From assembly GCA_963978905.1 (NCBI GenBank), contig OZ022257.1:25683274-25747273 (forward strand): DNA of 64,000 bases, in the 5' to 3' direction. A model generated the notes under the pieces. It was given only the letters and a program-made list of their open reading frames with translations, did no database searches and was not told where the DNA came from. Shown here in pieces: positions 48,246-63,200 of the stretch. Position numbers and translations under genes: made by a program. Each line of letters begins with the position of its first letter. Position 1 is the stretch's first letter. The stretch comes from Trichostrongylus colubriformis (taxonomy: Eukaryota; Nematoda; Chromadorea; Rhabditida; Trichostrongylidae).

Positions 48246-51200
48246 TGCAACGTCGTCATAGAGTTCAATGGCGCAGTAGCCTATCATGCCGAGAAGCAGA
48301 AGGCAAAATAATATAAGTAACACAGTCTCAACAGAAAACACTCGAGACATAGCGAACCCAGCAGCCAAACCGAGTGATTCCCAGAATCGATAGTTTGTGA
48401 AAGCGAGTTCAAGAGATTGTCTGCCCACAAGGGCTACCCAAAACCCTGAAATTTTTATTATTTATACACATCAATTGCATTCTGGTGCATTCCTCAAATA
48501 CACACTTCATGAAAATCTTCACCGGTTCATCGCGCTGGGTGAAGTTTCCGAGATCGCTGAAGAATTCAAATAAGAAGGAGATGTTAGAGAAATCCTTTCC
48601 AAAATAGCAGAAGTAAGGCTTCGATAATCTCCGCCTCGGATGGGATCACAGTACAAAACAAGAGTTTTCCCAAAATTCTACTCGATCATATCACCGAAAG
48701 TTCAGCGACACCAGGTTTTTCCCCTAATAACATTGTCTTCACCTCCAAAACGTGGTCGGTCTCCTCTAACCACGTAATAAGGGTTTTTTTTCACCAGTTA
48801 ATTGCCACCGCTTCCCGCTGGCCGAATCAGTGTCGAGTATAGGCCATCTTCACACGGTGAGCGGAACATATGTGACGGTTTCATACGCGTTTACAACGCA
48901 TCCCACCCTTTCGGCAAAAGTGCAACCCTTTCAGTTGCGGGAGGGCTATCTGTGCATGGATGTTACCAAGAGTAGTCAACTTAAACCGTGCCTACTAGAT
49001 ACCGGCGAACAGGGATTCGCTAAGTGTTTTATACTAAGATTCGCCTCAAAGTTAAAATCTTATGAGCATAAGATAAACTGGCATGGTTCGGAGTATGCGA
49101 AGGTGTTCTTGCAGACGGAATTTCTGCTATTCATTCTTTAAGGACAGTAATAGGGGTAATGTTGGTGATAAGGATTCCCCAACAGATGTCACACGTGAAA
49201 ACCAATGGTCTATTAAGCCCATTGTGGAGGAATTATCCGCGAGAAAAGCGCCCCTAAGCTAGATTGGAGACGGCTTTCCAGCACCAGCCGCCTTTCTTGG
49301 CTCGGTCCGACTGCTGGGGTCGACTTTGCCGAGAACGATTGAGGTGTAGAGTAAAGAGTATGATAGCAGAGTAATACTTACCGTATCGTAATGAAGCCGT
49401 ATTGCTCGAAATGACGTGGTGTTCCACGTGTAAGCTTTGGTAGTGAACACGCCCACCGGTCAGTATCAGAGATTGGAATGGATGAAGCAACCAAATTACC
49501 CCTACCACTGCCTTTAAAATATCTGCACTAGCGATAACTTATCCAAAAGGAAGGCTGAGGTGATAGCGATAGTGCGACAGTGAGGAAAAAAGAAAAAAGG
49601 GGAGTGGGAAGATCGTCGATCTTGGTTCGCAGCGAACTGCATCACCGCGTATCGGCTGGTGCCATATAAGGGTGGACTGTCCAACTGAGAAACCGTGAGC
49701 GGCAAGTTTCTTCTTGCCATTAATCCCGTCGTTCATTGCCGACGTCGACACAGGTCCAGAAGCGCAGTGGCCCAGGCCACGGTGAGGACTGTCCAACAAG
49801 GTCACTGCGGCTCGAATCACTGCGCGCGTAAGATGCAGGCTCAGGCGCTACAGGTGAAAAGATTCGCACATGGAGAGAATGCCGCGAACCGTGATCTTCT
49901 TCGAAAACTGCCCCCACACTATTCCCTTGATCAGCAGGATTGCCTTCGTGTAACCAGTTTTCCCTTTCCACCCTTAACTATTGCATTTGTTGGTTCCGGC
50001 GATCTGCCCCATAAGAACAACCCAGATAATGCAAAACATTTTGAAATGGAGGACATCTCACAATGCAGATTTTTTCGACTGCCTTTATGTGCAAGATGTC
50101 CTTTATGTGCAATATGTAAGGGGAATATAAAATGCGAACCGTTTATTTGAGTATTCCAGACACCATCTGCCATACCCCACACAGTAGCAGCAACATAGAG
50201 TATAGCTTTATCAGCAGGATTCAAAGGCCAAATCTGTAAGAAAGAAAAATGTGTAACAGATCTCGTCTAGCACCTTTTCCAACTTGAGCAAATAAAGGTG
50301 AACTCATACCATCAGAGTGACGATCATCAACATATTGTTCACGGCTCCAAACACAAACAGTGGCATTCGACCGAATAATTTGATCAGCGGCCCAAATACT
50401 AGGCTGCAAATGGCATCCGATATACCAAATGCAGTGCAGACAAATCCTATCTGTTGCACGCCTAGACCACATCCAACGAATACCTCAAAAACGTATGCTA
50501 CGAATTCAAGTTGCATACACGTAACTCTGTACAATTATCAATAAATACCTTTGTGAAGATGCCGACCACAAAAGCCTGTTCAACGCCATTGAAGACGGTC
50601 AGGGGCACCAGTAGCATAATCTTTGGATTTCGGCAGTTCGCCAGGGTTTGTTTCAAAATTGGAGCGTCAAATAGAGGCGCTTTACCTCTAGAATTATTCG
50701 AGTAAAACGTAATCAGTCACAGCTAAAAGCAATAGTTCTGAGTAGAAAGTAAAATAGCCAATTTTTCTAGGCACACAACCACCCTTGTATTCTGCTACGC
50801 AAGCGCGATGAACCTCTCCACTGATTGCTAATATACTTGTGCAATCCTTGAAATGAGTACTTGTTGGTTTCAGATGGAGGCACTAATCAGCATACACTTA
50901 AGAATAAGTCTTTGAAAAGACTATGAAAATTCTTAACAGAAACTTCCTTGAATCCTGTAAGGCATGAAAATAAACGCATCTTCACATTCCCATCGTATCA
51001 TTCCATAAATCTTAGATCTACACCTCTTCCTCTTTCTGCTCTTGACATCAATCCCGTGCCGTCATACGGTCTGCTGTTCTTAACAGATGTCGGCACTAGT
51101 CCTATTCGAGAGGTTCAAGCCCTGGCCTTCATTTCGTTGAAGTCACTGCTGATGGCGTCCATTCGAAGTCCGTTCTCTGCCAGCCTGCCCTACCATCTCT

Positions 51201-54200
51201 GCACTTTCCGCTGGAGTTCTTCCCTCCTTTCCTCTATCAGGGCAATGTCATCTTCCTACAGGATTCCCGAACGAAGAGAAGGAGAGAGGCTCAGGGTCAA
51301 CCTCGATGCGCCTCTACCGTGACATCTGTTGAGTCATTCCATATGTAATGTCGCTTCTTTTTTTGAAGGAAACTTTCCCATGTCAAAAGTTTGTGCTGCA
51401 AAGAGATGCATCTGCGGGGGTATGCACTATTTCGGGTGTATTAGAATGGGGTCAATTTTCAGGGTGGTAAAGTGGAAAGACTATTCGACAGAAATCGATC
51501 AAACCGGCAACTAATCGAAGCACTGTATTGCTCCGGGAAGACAAATCAATTATGTGTCTTGAACTTACGATTAGAGCGACCTCTTCTATAAGTAATGTGA
51601 TTGGTTGATCGAAAAGTCGTGTCATATTTCTCCAAATTTGCTTTCTCCTTCGCAACTATTATTTTCAACAACTTATAGTTGATTTTTGACAATTTCGTCG
51701 AATCGAGGCAAGAAATTTTTTCTCAATCAAACCTTTGAAAAAGTGATCAAAAGTTAAGAAGACGTAGTGAGTAGGGGCGGGGACATACGATGACCGAATT
51801 TCTTATCCTGCTAAAATCCTTCGTGAGTAATGTCAGCTGGACTACTATTAGACGGGTTTGGAAATTCAGCTTGAATCGCAGTCAAAATTAAAGCGGTACA
51901 TAATACTGACAGAGCAGAGGAGTTCGCGAGTGAAGTATAAAGCAAAGAATTTAGAGACAAAAAGTTATTTCAGATAAACTCAGAAGCTTCCGGAGAAGGA
52001 TACATCTTTGAAAGAAATGACCAATTCAAACTCTCAATCGAACAACGGGTGGAATTTGCAGAAGATGTCGCGGCTTTGTAAAAGACACAGCAAACAAATG
52101 TGGATTTCAGTGAAACCTACAGCGGGAGTCAACGTAGATGGACAACCAATAGAAGTTGTAGAGGAGTTCTGTTATCTGGGCTGTATTCTAAAGAACAACG
52201 GCAGCTGTGAAAGAGATATTCAGCAGCGCTGCTTGAAAGCCGTATCGGCGTTCAACTCCTCATGCAGGTGTCTGTGATCGACTCCTATTGTCAATCAAGC
52301 TGCGCGTGTACCTGTCCACCATTCGACCCATCATGATGTACGGATCGGAGACATGGCCAGCGCCGCCCACGGTAATGGAGAAACTCGACTGCACGGAGAG
52401 GAAACTTCTTAGACGAATGCTAGGCTACTTCTGGCCACGGGTATGCCGCAACGAAGAACTTTACGCGGAAGTGGATTTGGTATACCGGAGGATATGAGTC
52501 GTGGGAAAGGGCAACATCTTCTCCTTCATCTGAAGTACCCAGAATCGTCTACGCTTCCTGGGTCACCTCTTGAGGAGACAGTCGAATCGCCTTGCTCGAC
52601 TTTCCCTGGGGATGCTTCCGGATCCCAGCTGAAGAAGGCCGCCAGACCGCAAGCGGAGATTCTGGACAGATGTGGTGAAGGAAGACGAAGATGCTTGGCG
52701 TTGATCGGCGGTTTAAGCAAGACATTTCGTTTCGCAGCTTATGGAACGGCGGCGAGTGGGTGGATTCTATAAGACTTATCGCTGAAGATCGTAATCGATG
52801 GGCTCAGCTCTGCTCATGGACAGCACACCTCGGCGAAGATGTTGCATGACCGTGTCAGGCAACTTGCCAGCCAATGGGGTCAAGTATGTCAAGTCATGTA
52901 CAGGACACATGACTGACTGATATTACTTAAGCGAAATATAGTGATTTGAAGAATTGCCGGATGAGCCAGATTGTTGTGGCTAGACCTTCCGCCCTGAAAG
53001 TCTAAGAATCGGCCACGTTCTGGAATACCCAGAAATTGAACATGTCTCTTTGTGAGTCAAATAAATCTCTTTCGGACGATGTACCACATGCTTAACAGAC
53101 TTGTGACCCTTTTGAAGCAACCCAATACTTCATTTGACAACCCTTGCGAAGTGCGTACTCCTTGATATCGTCGTGCGAGACCTTTGAGAGAGCGAGCGGA
53201 CGTTCCGAAGCACGGAATTCTCGTAACGCGTTCCTGAATATTAGTCTGAAAAGACGATCGCGAAGGCTTTCTTGAGGTCTAGAAATGCTAGTGTGGTCAC
53301 TGCCTCTCCCGATACTCTTCCATCACCTGCTTCGCAATGAAGATAGTGACGTTTATGTGCCCCCTAGGCTTAGATCTGAATTGCTGCGGAGAGAGGGACG
53401 AGCTATTTCAGCCTCGACTCGATAAGCATGATATACAGTTGTTATGGTTCAGTACCATTCCTTTGTCGTTGGTTCTGTCCACTGCAGGACACAGTTCTTG
53501 AGGAATTCTGCTACTGCTATGGCACTGGCATTCCATTTGTGTCATCTCCATTGCAGAGAGGTTTAACACCATCTCCGATATCCCTTTCTTTCTCTGCATT
53601 CCACCGTGTCTCTTGCAGGCGTAGGACTCGGCAGCTTCTGCGCTACATCAAGTCAGCAACCTCCAGAGACTAGTCGGTCAGCTATTCCACGTTCAGAGTC
53701 CTAATTCAAAATGACTCCCTTAGCCAAGACCGTTTCTCCCTCGCAAAATGACCACAGAACTAGCCACGGGGCTCTCTGCGACTTCCGGAAGACGTACTAG
53801 TATCAAGTTGATTCTATTACTTATGAACATGTTGGGTATGACTCGGTTCTTCTAACAGCCGGCCTGTCGACCTATGCCCGGCGCTGATAACGTTATTCAC
53901 GCAATTCCTTGCAAGGTACCTCTTGCGGAATCGAAGCTGCTGGTCTTGAGCGTGCAGAAGTGAGCCTAGACTCTCAATCACTCGGCCATTCCTGCATATC
54001 TTGTTCCTCTACTCTGAAGAATATTGAAGGCAGCACGGGTACTGATCAGGTTGATTGTTTAAAAGAACAGAGGCACGAATAACGGCGAAAAAAATTAATG
54101 AAATGGATTTTGTGGTGTACATGTTTTCCCGCGCGCTGCATCATCCTGTATCGAACGAAACTTGTTGATTTGTGTAAGTTTCATGTATGCAGCACATAAC

Positions 54201-57200
54201 GCAGTCGACTGTTGGAAGAAAGTAAAGAAGTCTGGAAAGTAATTGCTGTCGCAGTGTTTTTTTTCAACGTCTCTTCAATACGGGATGCATAAAATTCATG
54301 CTTTGCACATGCACAAAATTTGCTGCACCGTGAGCCTACATACCTGTTAACAATGTCTTTGTGCAGAGCATTTAGAAACATTGAGACGATCATGACAGCA
54401 ACAATGGCACTTGCTAGATAGGTCAAACACACTGAAATTTCTTTTATGAGAAACACGAACACCCCTTCCTCAATTACTTTTGCGGAATTAGCAATTGATT
54501 GATAAGGACTATTTCCAATTGCTGGAATCATTGAAGCGTTTCATTGACCCAGATCCCATGATACATTAAATGTGAAGCATTCCCTAGAAACATCTCTTTC
54601 ATCGCAAAGTACTACATTTCAAAGCTTGCAAGGAGCCTCACGGTATATATTAGGTTGGTGCATAAGCCTTTCGACACAGTCCTTTTCTCCTGAAAAAGTT
54701 ACTACTTCATAGGTGACAAATGTCAGTCTAGAAATTGACTCGAACCGTTTTGTCTGACACGTTCCAATGCGGCGGTTTCTCCTGAATGCCCTTTGTCCAG
54801 AACTCCAGAGCATGCAAATCGAAAAACGCTCGCACACATAGTAAACCTCGGCTAGTTCGTCAAACTACTTCTCCTTCAGATGACGTCCGAGAGTTCCAAA
54901 TAAGCGATAAACGGAAGGATCTAAGTCGGGAGAATACGCTGGACTGGGTAGATTTTCTCAGCCAATCTCCATGATTTCATCTTGTGTTATCCTTGCAGCA
55001 TGTGCTCTTTCTGCAAAACGAAACGCGTTCAAAACAAAACGTATTGAATAACGCTGGCGCAGAATGCCGGCTATCTTCTGCATCTGGTTAACGGAAACAC
55101 TCGTGTCTTGTGTAGTTCTCATAGACGATCCAGTTTCCACCGAAGTGTGATGAGATGATGACGATACAGCAAAGACTGACGTACGCTTACACGATTGACC
55201 TTGTGCACTCAGCGAGTTGGTAAGCTCAGTGTGGGATACCCTCGTGCAGTAGCTTGTTCGCGTGCAGTCGCTTCTAGATTCGCTCCGAACCCTCATGGTA
55301 TCTTGAGTGACCGATGGAGGTCCTGTAAGTAGTCGATCAAGAAGACTCTTATCTCCGAAATCGAAAAGTGAGAACCAAAGAGATACTTTGGCATGATGAA
55401 CGACGTCTTTCCCGATCGCACCACAGTTATAGCAGCCGCTTCCCTTGCCTATTTCGCTTAGATCGAGCAGAGCATCCTCATGTATTATATTTTTCCATAG
55501 GTTGAAACGGTATGTCGTACATCAACCAGGTGGATGATCCACGAAAGGCGCGTGATCGACATTGTAGGAAGGATTTCAGAAGTGTCGCAGAACTTATGCA
55601 CCAACCTAATGAAACGCTTTCTCTGCCCGTCTACACGCCCATCCTTCCGTCCGTCCCTAAAACAACCTGTGGTGATGGAAACAAGTTTGGAATGGAGAAA
55701 GGCATGGTTCAAGAAGAACTCTAGGATACGCCACGGGGGGGCGGAGCGTGCGTCGTAATGTTCGGTTCTCACAAGGGAAGGACCCAGGTCGAAGTGGCCA
55801 TTCGGAATGAGATATATATGTTCCGACGTATTTTCGGACGCTGATCTCGAATCTGTATTCGAAATTTGCAAAACGATTCTCTGAGCGGAGTTATGAAGGT
55901 TTTTTAATAGTAGTATTATGGTAGGTTTGGAAGCCCATAGCACGCGAGCCAGACCTTCTCGCGCAAAACCAAGGAGATTTTCGTGTTCAGGGAGTCAAAT
56001 TACCTCAGAAGACAAATTTTTAGCCAATTCGAGAATTTGACCAAATTTCGGAAAAATTCACGGGCTATTGGCTGGCAACCCATTGAACAAAGGAGAAGTC
56101 GTTGACCAATGCGTAGGAAATGCTCCTATTTGACGCTTGTTTCGTACATTTAGTGCGATGGGCAAGTGTGAAAGGTATGTGTGGGCTATCTTGTTCAGGG
56201 TTGCAGGTTTTCTGTAGAAAAAAATCAAAATCTACCACTTTATAACCTGGCCACCCCCAATCTTCCGAAGTTGGACCAAAAACTGGATTTGGTTGAAGAT
56301 TTGCACAGAGGGGTAATTCGATCCCCTGTGCACGAATATCATAATCTTTTCACTCAAAAACGCCTAATTCGTGTGGTACGGTATTCTCTTCGACTTGGTA
56401 TCCTTCCCTTATGAATGTTAGCAGTTATAAATAAAGTGGCAGAGTAAATGTTGGGTGTGATAGGTACCAGTCCAAGGAAACGTCCAGATGTGGAAGAAAA
56501 GCACTTACTGACAATGAAACACAAAATGCAAAAGAACTCGCACTGGCGGGGAGCAAACCCTCGACCCCTCTCATGCAGATCCGGAGCACTACCACTAAGC
56601 CGCTGAGGCCGTTGACTGCTCAGCAACGGCCATGCTGATGAACCGTTCATTCGAAGAAAAACCTCCATAACTCTGCTCAGAGAATCGTTTTGCAAATTTC
56701 GAATACAGATTCGAGATCAGCGTCCGAAACTACGTCGGACCATATGTATCCCATTCCAAATGGCCACTTCGACCTGGGGTCCTTCCCTTGTCAGACAGAA
56801 AACTGTTAATTTGATTCCAAAATGACCCAAACTTGAGGAAAATATGGGTTGATATCAAACGAGGAGTTTCTGTGCATGAAAGAGTAGGCCGAGCACATTC
56901 CTACTGGACGGTCCGCACATCAGAAATACTCTTATCTCACCTGACAGATAAACTCGACTATTGGGTCGCTCCAGATTTTGGGCAGCAATCTCAGATAGTT
57001 CCGAAAGATTCGATGGAAACGCGTGGCCGCAGCTGAAGAAAAACACGATAGCCCTTTGAATGAGTAACATAATTATCACAGGATAAGGAAGTCCTATGGA
57101 TTCCTTGCGAAGTGACAGACCGCAGCGTTCGAATTCAAGCGTCAAGGTGTCAAATAAGAATAGTTTTGTCATGTAAATATCTTTACCATTGCCTCATAAT

Positions 57201-60200
57201 AAAAATTTTCAAAAATCTGAAAAGAGGACATTGTCCTGGAATTCAGCTTCTGGATTCCTTGGCAAATAAACGGCGGTAGTTGTATTTAGGAAATACCTAC
57301 CCTGCACCTACTTTGTGTAGCCCAATAGCCACTCAACAGCCTCAATAGTGGTGCGCGGTGCATCCTGTACGATTCGCTGCTACGCGAACATGTATGTATG
57401 CTTCATTTCAAACAAACCTCACATTGCAAGCAATTAGGGTGGCCCATAATCCACCTTATCAAAAAACGTAATATTTTTAATTGAAACGGCGCTCCTCTTC
57501 TCCTACATTCGGAAATGAATGGTGTACAATGTGCACAGGTTATGACAATTTTCAGAGATGGCAGGAACTGCATATTTACTGACTCGAATTGTAAGTGGAG
57601 TGCCTATAAACCTCGATTTTTCTGAAGTTCCATTTTGTGTTGAATTGCCCCCCCCCCCTCCCCCCCATGGTTAGAATTCTCAATTGATCGGCGTCGTAGT
57701 GTGTGAGCCTACTTTTGTATAAGCTTACAGATTCACGTAAGTGCTGTTGTTCTTGGCCAGCATACAGATACAAGAAAGGAAGCTCGCTTCACTCGCGGAA
57801 ATTGCAAAACTTAAAAATATTTGAATCCGCACTCTTAATCAAGGAAAATGAAACGGTGATACCGTGGAATGCAAGTTATGAAAGGAACTCACGTCTTATA
57901 AACTTGGTCGAGTTGTTGCGGCTGTTTCATTGCAGCCGTCATAATTAATGACGAGAGTAAATTGCCAAACACTTGACCACTATGTACAATCATGAAAAAA
58001 TAGCCAAAAAACCTGAAAGCTTTCGATTTACGAATAGAAGCCTGAGAGATTATAGTTGAAAGCCTGAGAGATCCGAACTGAGGACATCAGATGAAATCTC
58101 CATTGCTGCTGGAGCTCTCTGTCAGTTGTTGTGATCGCAATATATTGGGTCATTCCATGAGTAATGCCCTTTTTTGAAAAGGAAGTTTTTCCGGTATGGG
58201 AAATGGTTGTTCGAGTCATGGGTATGTAAGAAAGGGGCCGACATTCGAGCTGGCCAAGAGGTAGGTCCAGCCGACAAACATTGACCAGACCGGAAAAATT
58301 TTTCTGCTCTAGAAAAAGGGTTGTTCAACTAATGAGTATGTTAGAATGGGAACGATATTCAGTCTTCAGGAAAGGTGTCGAAAAGGTCTTGGCCTCAACC
58401 CCGACCTCTTCTGCAAGTCTCAATACTTCGTTGATCGAAGAGTCGCGTCGCTCTTCTTCTAAATTCCTTTTTCCGTGGGACTCACGTTTACTTAGAATAA
58501 AATTTTTCTTTCCGAAGCTCCTGATCAGCCCTGCTTCACAAACCATTCGGAGGGACACCCTGCTCTGTCAAAAATATGTTTTGACTTTGTTTTGGCTGCT
58601 ATTCAGAGTGATTTTCAAACCAAGTTTTATAATAATGGTCTAGTTGCCATTATTTCACAATTTTTTTTTCGGAAAGCTAAGGAATCCGGTCCATGAGATT
58701 CCTCGTCCCTAGCCACTTCCTCTTCTTCACATTTCATCTCTATTCCAGCGGATTGATTGAAAAAATTTCCTCGCCTCGATTTGACGAAATTGTTCTCTAA
58801 CGAATGTTATATGACTAGCTGCATCAACTTGTAATTTCATAAGAAACATTTTGGTTTGAAAAAATACCTTCCAAGAAACTTTTTGTTTGAAAAAAATACC
58901 TTAATCATGGAGGACACGATTGTATGTGTCTCAAATAGGGAGTAATGCTTGGCTGTGCGCCACAGAAATACCAGATACCTTTTTAATTTGTAGCGCTGGA
59001 ATTTTCAACACCAGCGATCGTTACGTTCAAGTGTTCTAGTAAAAAAGAAGCTCCTAGTGGACGGTCTTTCTTCACTTGTCACCTACCGAAATGGGCTACG
59101 TGGTGCTTCAAAGAAGCGTAACATCTCACCGATGAACTTTCGGGATCGAGATTGCCGCTGGAGATGACTATCATCGATTACGTGCTTTCAAGTTATATTT
59201 CGCTTCTCTCCCCCCCCCCCCCCCTCCCTCTCCCCCTGTCGATGCAGGTAGCCAGTTATACTTCTTTCTGGCTACATATTTAGCGGAATTAATCTCGCCA
59301 CTATGAAGAGCATCCGAAAGCTCACTCGGAATTCGAAGTACTGAGATTTCGCGTACCGAACAATAACTGTGTTCTGACTTTCAAAGTTCACACGAGCATA
59401 TCGAGTACCCATTTCCACGATATAGGTACATTTAGCTCCCCATAGACAGGAGCCTGCAAAAGTGCTTTCTCATGTAAAAGTCAAAACAAAATAAATTGCA
59501 AGGTCGTACCCGCTATGCCGGCCAGAATTGACGCCGGTATCAGTGACGAGTAGCTGGAAAACTGTCTCATCTTCTCAAAAAATTACTAACAATAACTTGA
59601 TTCTGTGGCTTATTTTGTTGAAGCGTTCAAAAATTCACGATCCTGTTGATTGCTAAGGTGTCAAGTCAGGTAGAGGGTCATCTATGACAAGATCAACTGG
59701 CAGGCGATCATGGAAGAACTTCATTCATTGATAGGTTCACTGAGGTTCAAAAAACTAGTGGTAAGGTGACGGAAAACACACTCATATATTGGGGATCACA
59801 CAACTAGAAGCTGGTTGAATGAACCTCGACGCTGGATAAAAATTTCTGTGTGGTGGCCCCTTAGACAACTTTTTTCAAATATCCCTGAAACACCAGCCGG
59901 CGGCGAAGGCTGGTGGGTTCTCTCAGGTCACCAACCATTTGCGTTGCGTTTTTTGTCTATGGTAAAACTTTTGTGTGGTGCTCAATTTCCCACCTTCCTC
60001 TCTAGTAGTCTAGCAGAATTGCTGTTATTTTCTGCTGCTTAACATGCTTTTCTGCCTATCAACATTGTAGCACTTGAGATTCACACAAATTTCGATACGC
60101 TTCATAAAAGTTATACTCTCGACCTTCGTTCCGCAACTATATACTTCATTATCCTTTTTGTCCGAATAAAATGAAGGTGTATCGAGCACAACTTATGTTT

Positions 60201-63200
60201 TTCTAATCGCCCACTAGTTAAGGACAGCCCAAATACTGTAGAAGAAATCATAACTTTGAAGACATTCTCCTCAAGTATTTGGCCTCTTCCCTGTGACCCG
60301 TCTCGAAACTCACGTTCGCGCCTTGGACCGCGTTGCACTTCCACCGGCAGGAGGTGACTGCGTTCACAGGCAGCGAGGCAGAGTGGCACTGGGAAGTAAA
60401 GAGACAACGCAGGAGACGAAACAGGGTGGCACAGGCGGAGATGCAGAGACAGGCAACCACGCCCTGCCGCCGGCACTGCAAAGTATGAACACGGGCTTAG
60501 AGCCTTTCTCGCCGTCTAGCCTGGATGCATAGAATCCTTGGGTGCGGCAGAGCAGCGGCAAAGGGGTGAGCGTCGATTGTCGGATCTTCGCTCCGCGGCG
60601 TCGCACACACCGCGCCATCAGTACGAGTCGTTTGGATTTCCACTCGAGACGCAATGGGCTGGCACCGTAAGGGAGCTTTGAAGATTGCAAGCTGGAAGCT
60701 TCGACAATTCAAATGTGCTGAGGTTGTTGCCACATCGTTTCCGAATCGCGGATGCGCATTTCACAAATTGTGGCAGCCCCATGATTCTCTTCGATTCAAC
60801 TTTTATGAAGTTAAAGCCATATTCAGTCGCGAAGAAAACCTACATTTATCGCGCCGCTCTCCGCTGGCGTCCGCGCGAAAATTCGAACAATCGACACTCA
60901 CCCGCGGCGAAGGGTAGAGCTACGCTGGCTTGGTTGGTCTCTTCATCTGCATTATGTCTTTTAGTGATGCAAGGCGCGTTGGCACGTTCTCGATCTTGTG
61001 AAGATCGCATCGTTCTATCCCGCTTTTTCTAGTGTTCATCATTTAGTACCTCTCCTTTCATACATGTTCCTCATTCGGTCATCCCTGACGGCGTTTTATC
61101 CATGTAGGCATGAAAAACCGAGTAGGCGTTATGGTAGGTAATTTCAACCACATATTCAACCCATATGGGGTAGACTTGGATATAAAAACTGTGAGAATCA
61201 GCAGCTTCTCGCCAACAAGATGCATGCTTTCCAGGTTGCGCAGAACTGTAGTATCCGAAGGCGATGAATTCGTGAAGGCGATTTCAACTCGTGTCGAGTC
61301 ATCAAGCGTTTATTCAGAAGGAAGGAACCAGAAAGCAGTAGACTTTCGTAACCCCGCTCTCCCAACTATTTCAGCATACTTCGTGAACATGACACCATGC
61401 GTCATCGTAGAGGAAGGTAGGTTCCTCCCTATCAACCAAAATGAGCTTATGATCTGCGGTCTGCGATGCAACTCGCGAGCTCCTCTCAGTGCTTGCAGCG
61501 CTGATAGTTTTGCCGGGATCCATGAAGCTATGTTGGATTGGAGCAGCCGTGGACAACTATACTACCGCCATGCATACGAGGCTGACCATTGCGGCTTGAT
61601 CTTTGCCCAAGCATTGTGCAGATCGTCGTCGATTGTCCTACAGAATCCATTTCTCATCGCATGTGACGCTTCGGTTAAGAAATGGGTCATCTGTGAACCG
61701 AAGTTGAAGGAGAAACGAGATCTGGTATGGAGCACTCGCTTGTCCATTTTGTTCTAAGAACTTTAGAAAATACGAAATCCATTTCAGGCATGAGCGGACC
61801 GCCAAAGCTCTTTGAACGCTCCAACAGAAGCAGAGGGACAGATGTGAAAAAAATTGTAAGAAAAATTTGATGGAGATGAAAGAAAAACGGTTGAAAATAG
61901 CGATGTACATAGTACAGGAATTTCCTCACCTTGGGCGAATATTTACAGCCATATAAAAAACATGGCTACTCATTGCAACAATCAGAGTGAGCTTACAGCC
62001 AAGTCGATTGATCATATAAGTAGGTACAAATAATGATGAAACGGCCAGCGTTAGGTAGAGCACGCTGAAATCGTGAATTTTTTCTTATCAAACGAAAACC
62101 GACAATCTGAGGTTGAGAAAAGTGTTCAAAAGAGCACCTACTTTGAAAATATAACACGCTGGGTGTCTCAAATATGATGTAGAGGTACTGAACATCTTGT
62201 GACGTCAAAATCAGACAATTTCTAGAAGGCACCCTCACATTCGAGAGATTAGCCTTTTTGAACTAATACGAGCTGCTCTAAGCTGTGATGGTTGGCTTAG
62301 CTGCTTTCGCCGTCTGTATGACCACTTCCACTGATACAGAATGCACGAAAGCATGTTCTCTGTGTGCAAGAAGGAACTGAGTGCAGGTTCACGACTGTTC
62401 CTCTCCGTTTTTCTCTGTTGCACTAATGAGCACCACCAGATCTATGTTTCGCAGTCCGCAGTCGGCCAAAATTGTCTTTAACGGTGGCTTTAAGTGAACA
62501 GTGTCACCTCCCCTCTCGTGCAAAGCGGCAGCTGTCTCAACCACTCTCCTCATACAAATTCCCTTGCACCACGTCCGGTGGCCTTGCTATTTTGATGCTC
62601 TCGTTAACAAAGGGTGTTGACCGAGCTTTCAGCTTCACTCATTTGGATTTTCATGAGGCAGTGCTCATGTTTCTGTTACGACATGCTTCTGTTCAAGTAC
62701 TGCCAGCTCAGATTTTTCATAAGGTACTCCAAGTAAACAACAAAACATGGAGCTGAAATAAATGAATGGACACCCACGCCAAGCTGTCCGCTCCTAGCTC
62801 GTTGTTCACTGAGGTCTGAAGATTCGAGAGACCATTGAAAGCTGAGAAAACAAATAGAAAAGCCAGCGATATAATAAGAAGGTTCGCCTAAATCAAGTGT
62901 TACTCTTTTGCTAAGAGTGATAAACGCGTTCATCCGTTCATTCTTTGCAGCACAGGTGGCGCGGCGGCAAAGTGACGTCGGACGGCCACGGTGCCGCAAA
63001 GAATGAAGACGGCATAAGTGTGCGGTGATTTTCGAAAAAAAAACAATGGTTACACAGAAATAGAAAACATTCGTGACTGAAGCAGTTATAATGCTGTCAA
63101 GGGTTCTTTCGCTTCTCGTGAATTTGGGTTTCACGGCAGACAGTTTCAATACTCCCAGCCATCTACCTTCATGTGTGCTTCAATAAATTATTTGTTAATA

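Noticed and set aside
57648..59223. Poly-C runs at about 57648 and 59205 (also 9196) as possible regulatory G-quadruplexes
   Set aside because: Homopolymer tracts without repeated spacing; more likely simple repeats or sequencing-sensitive runs.
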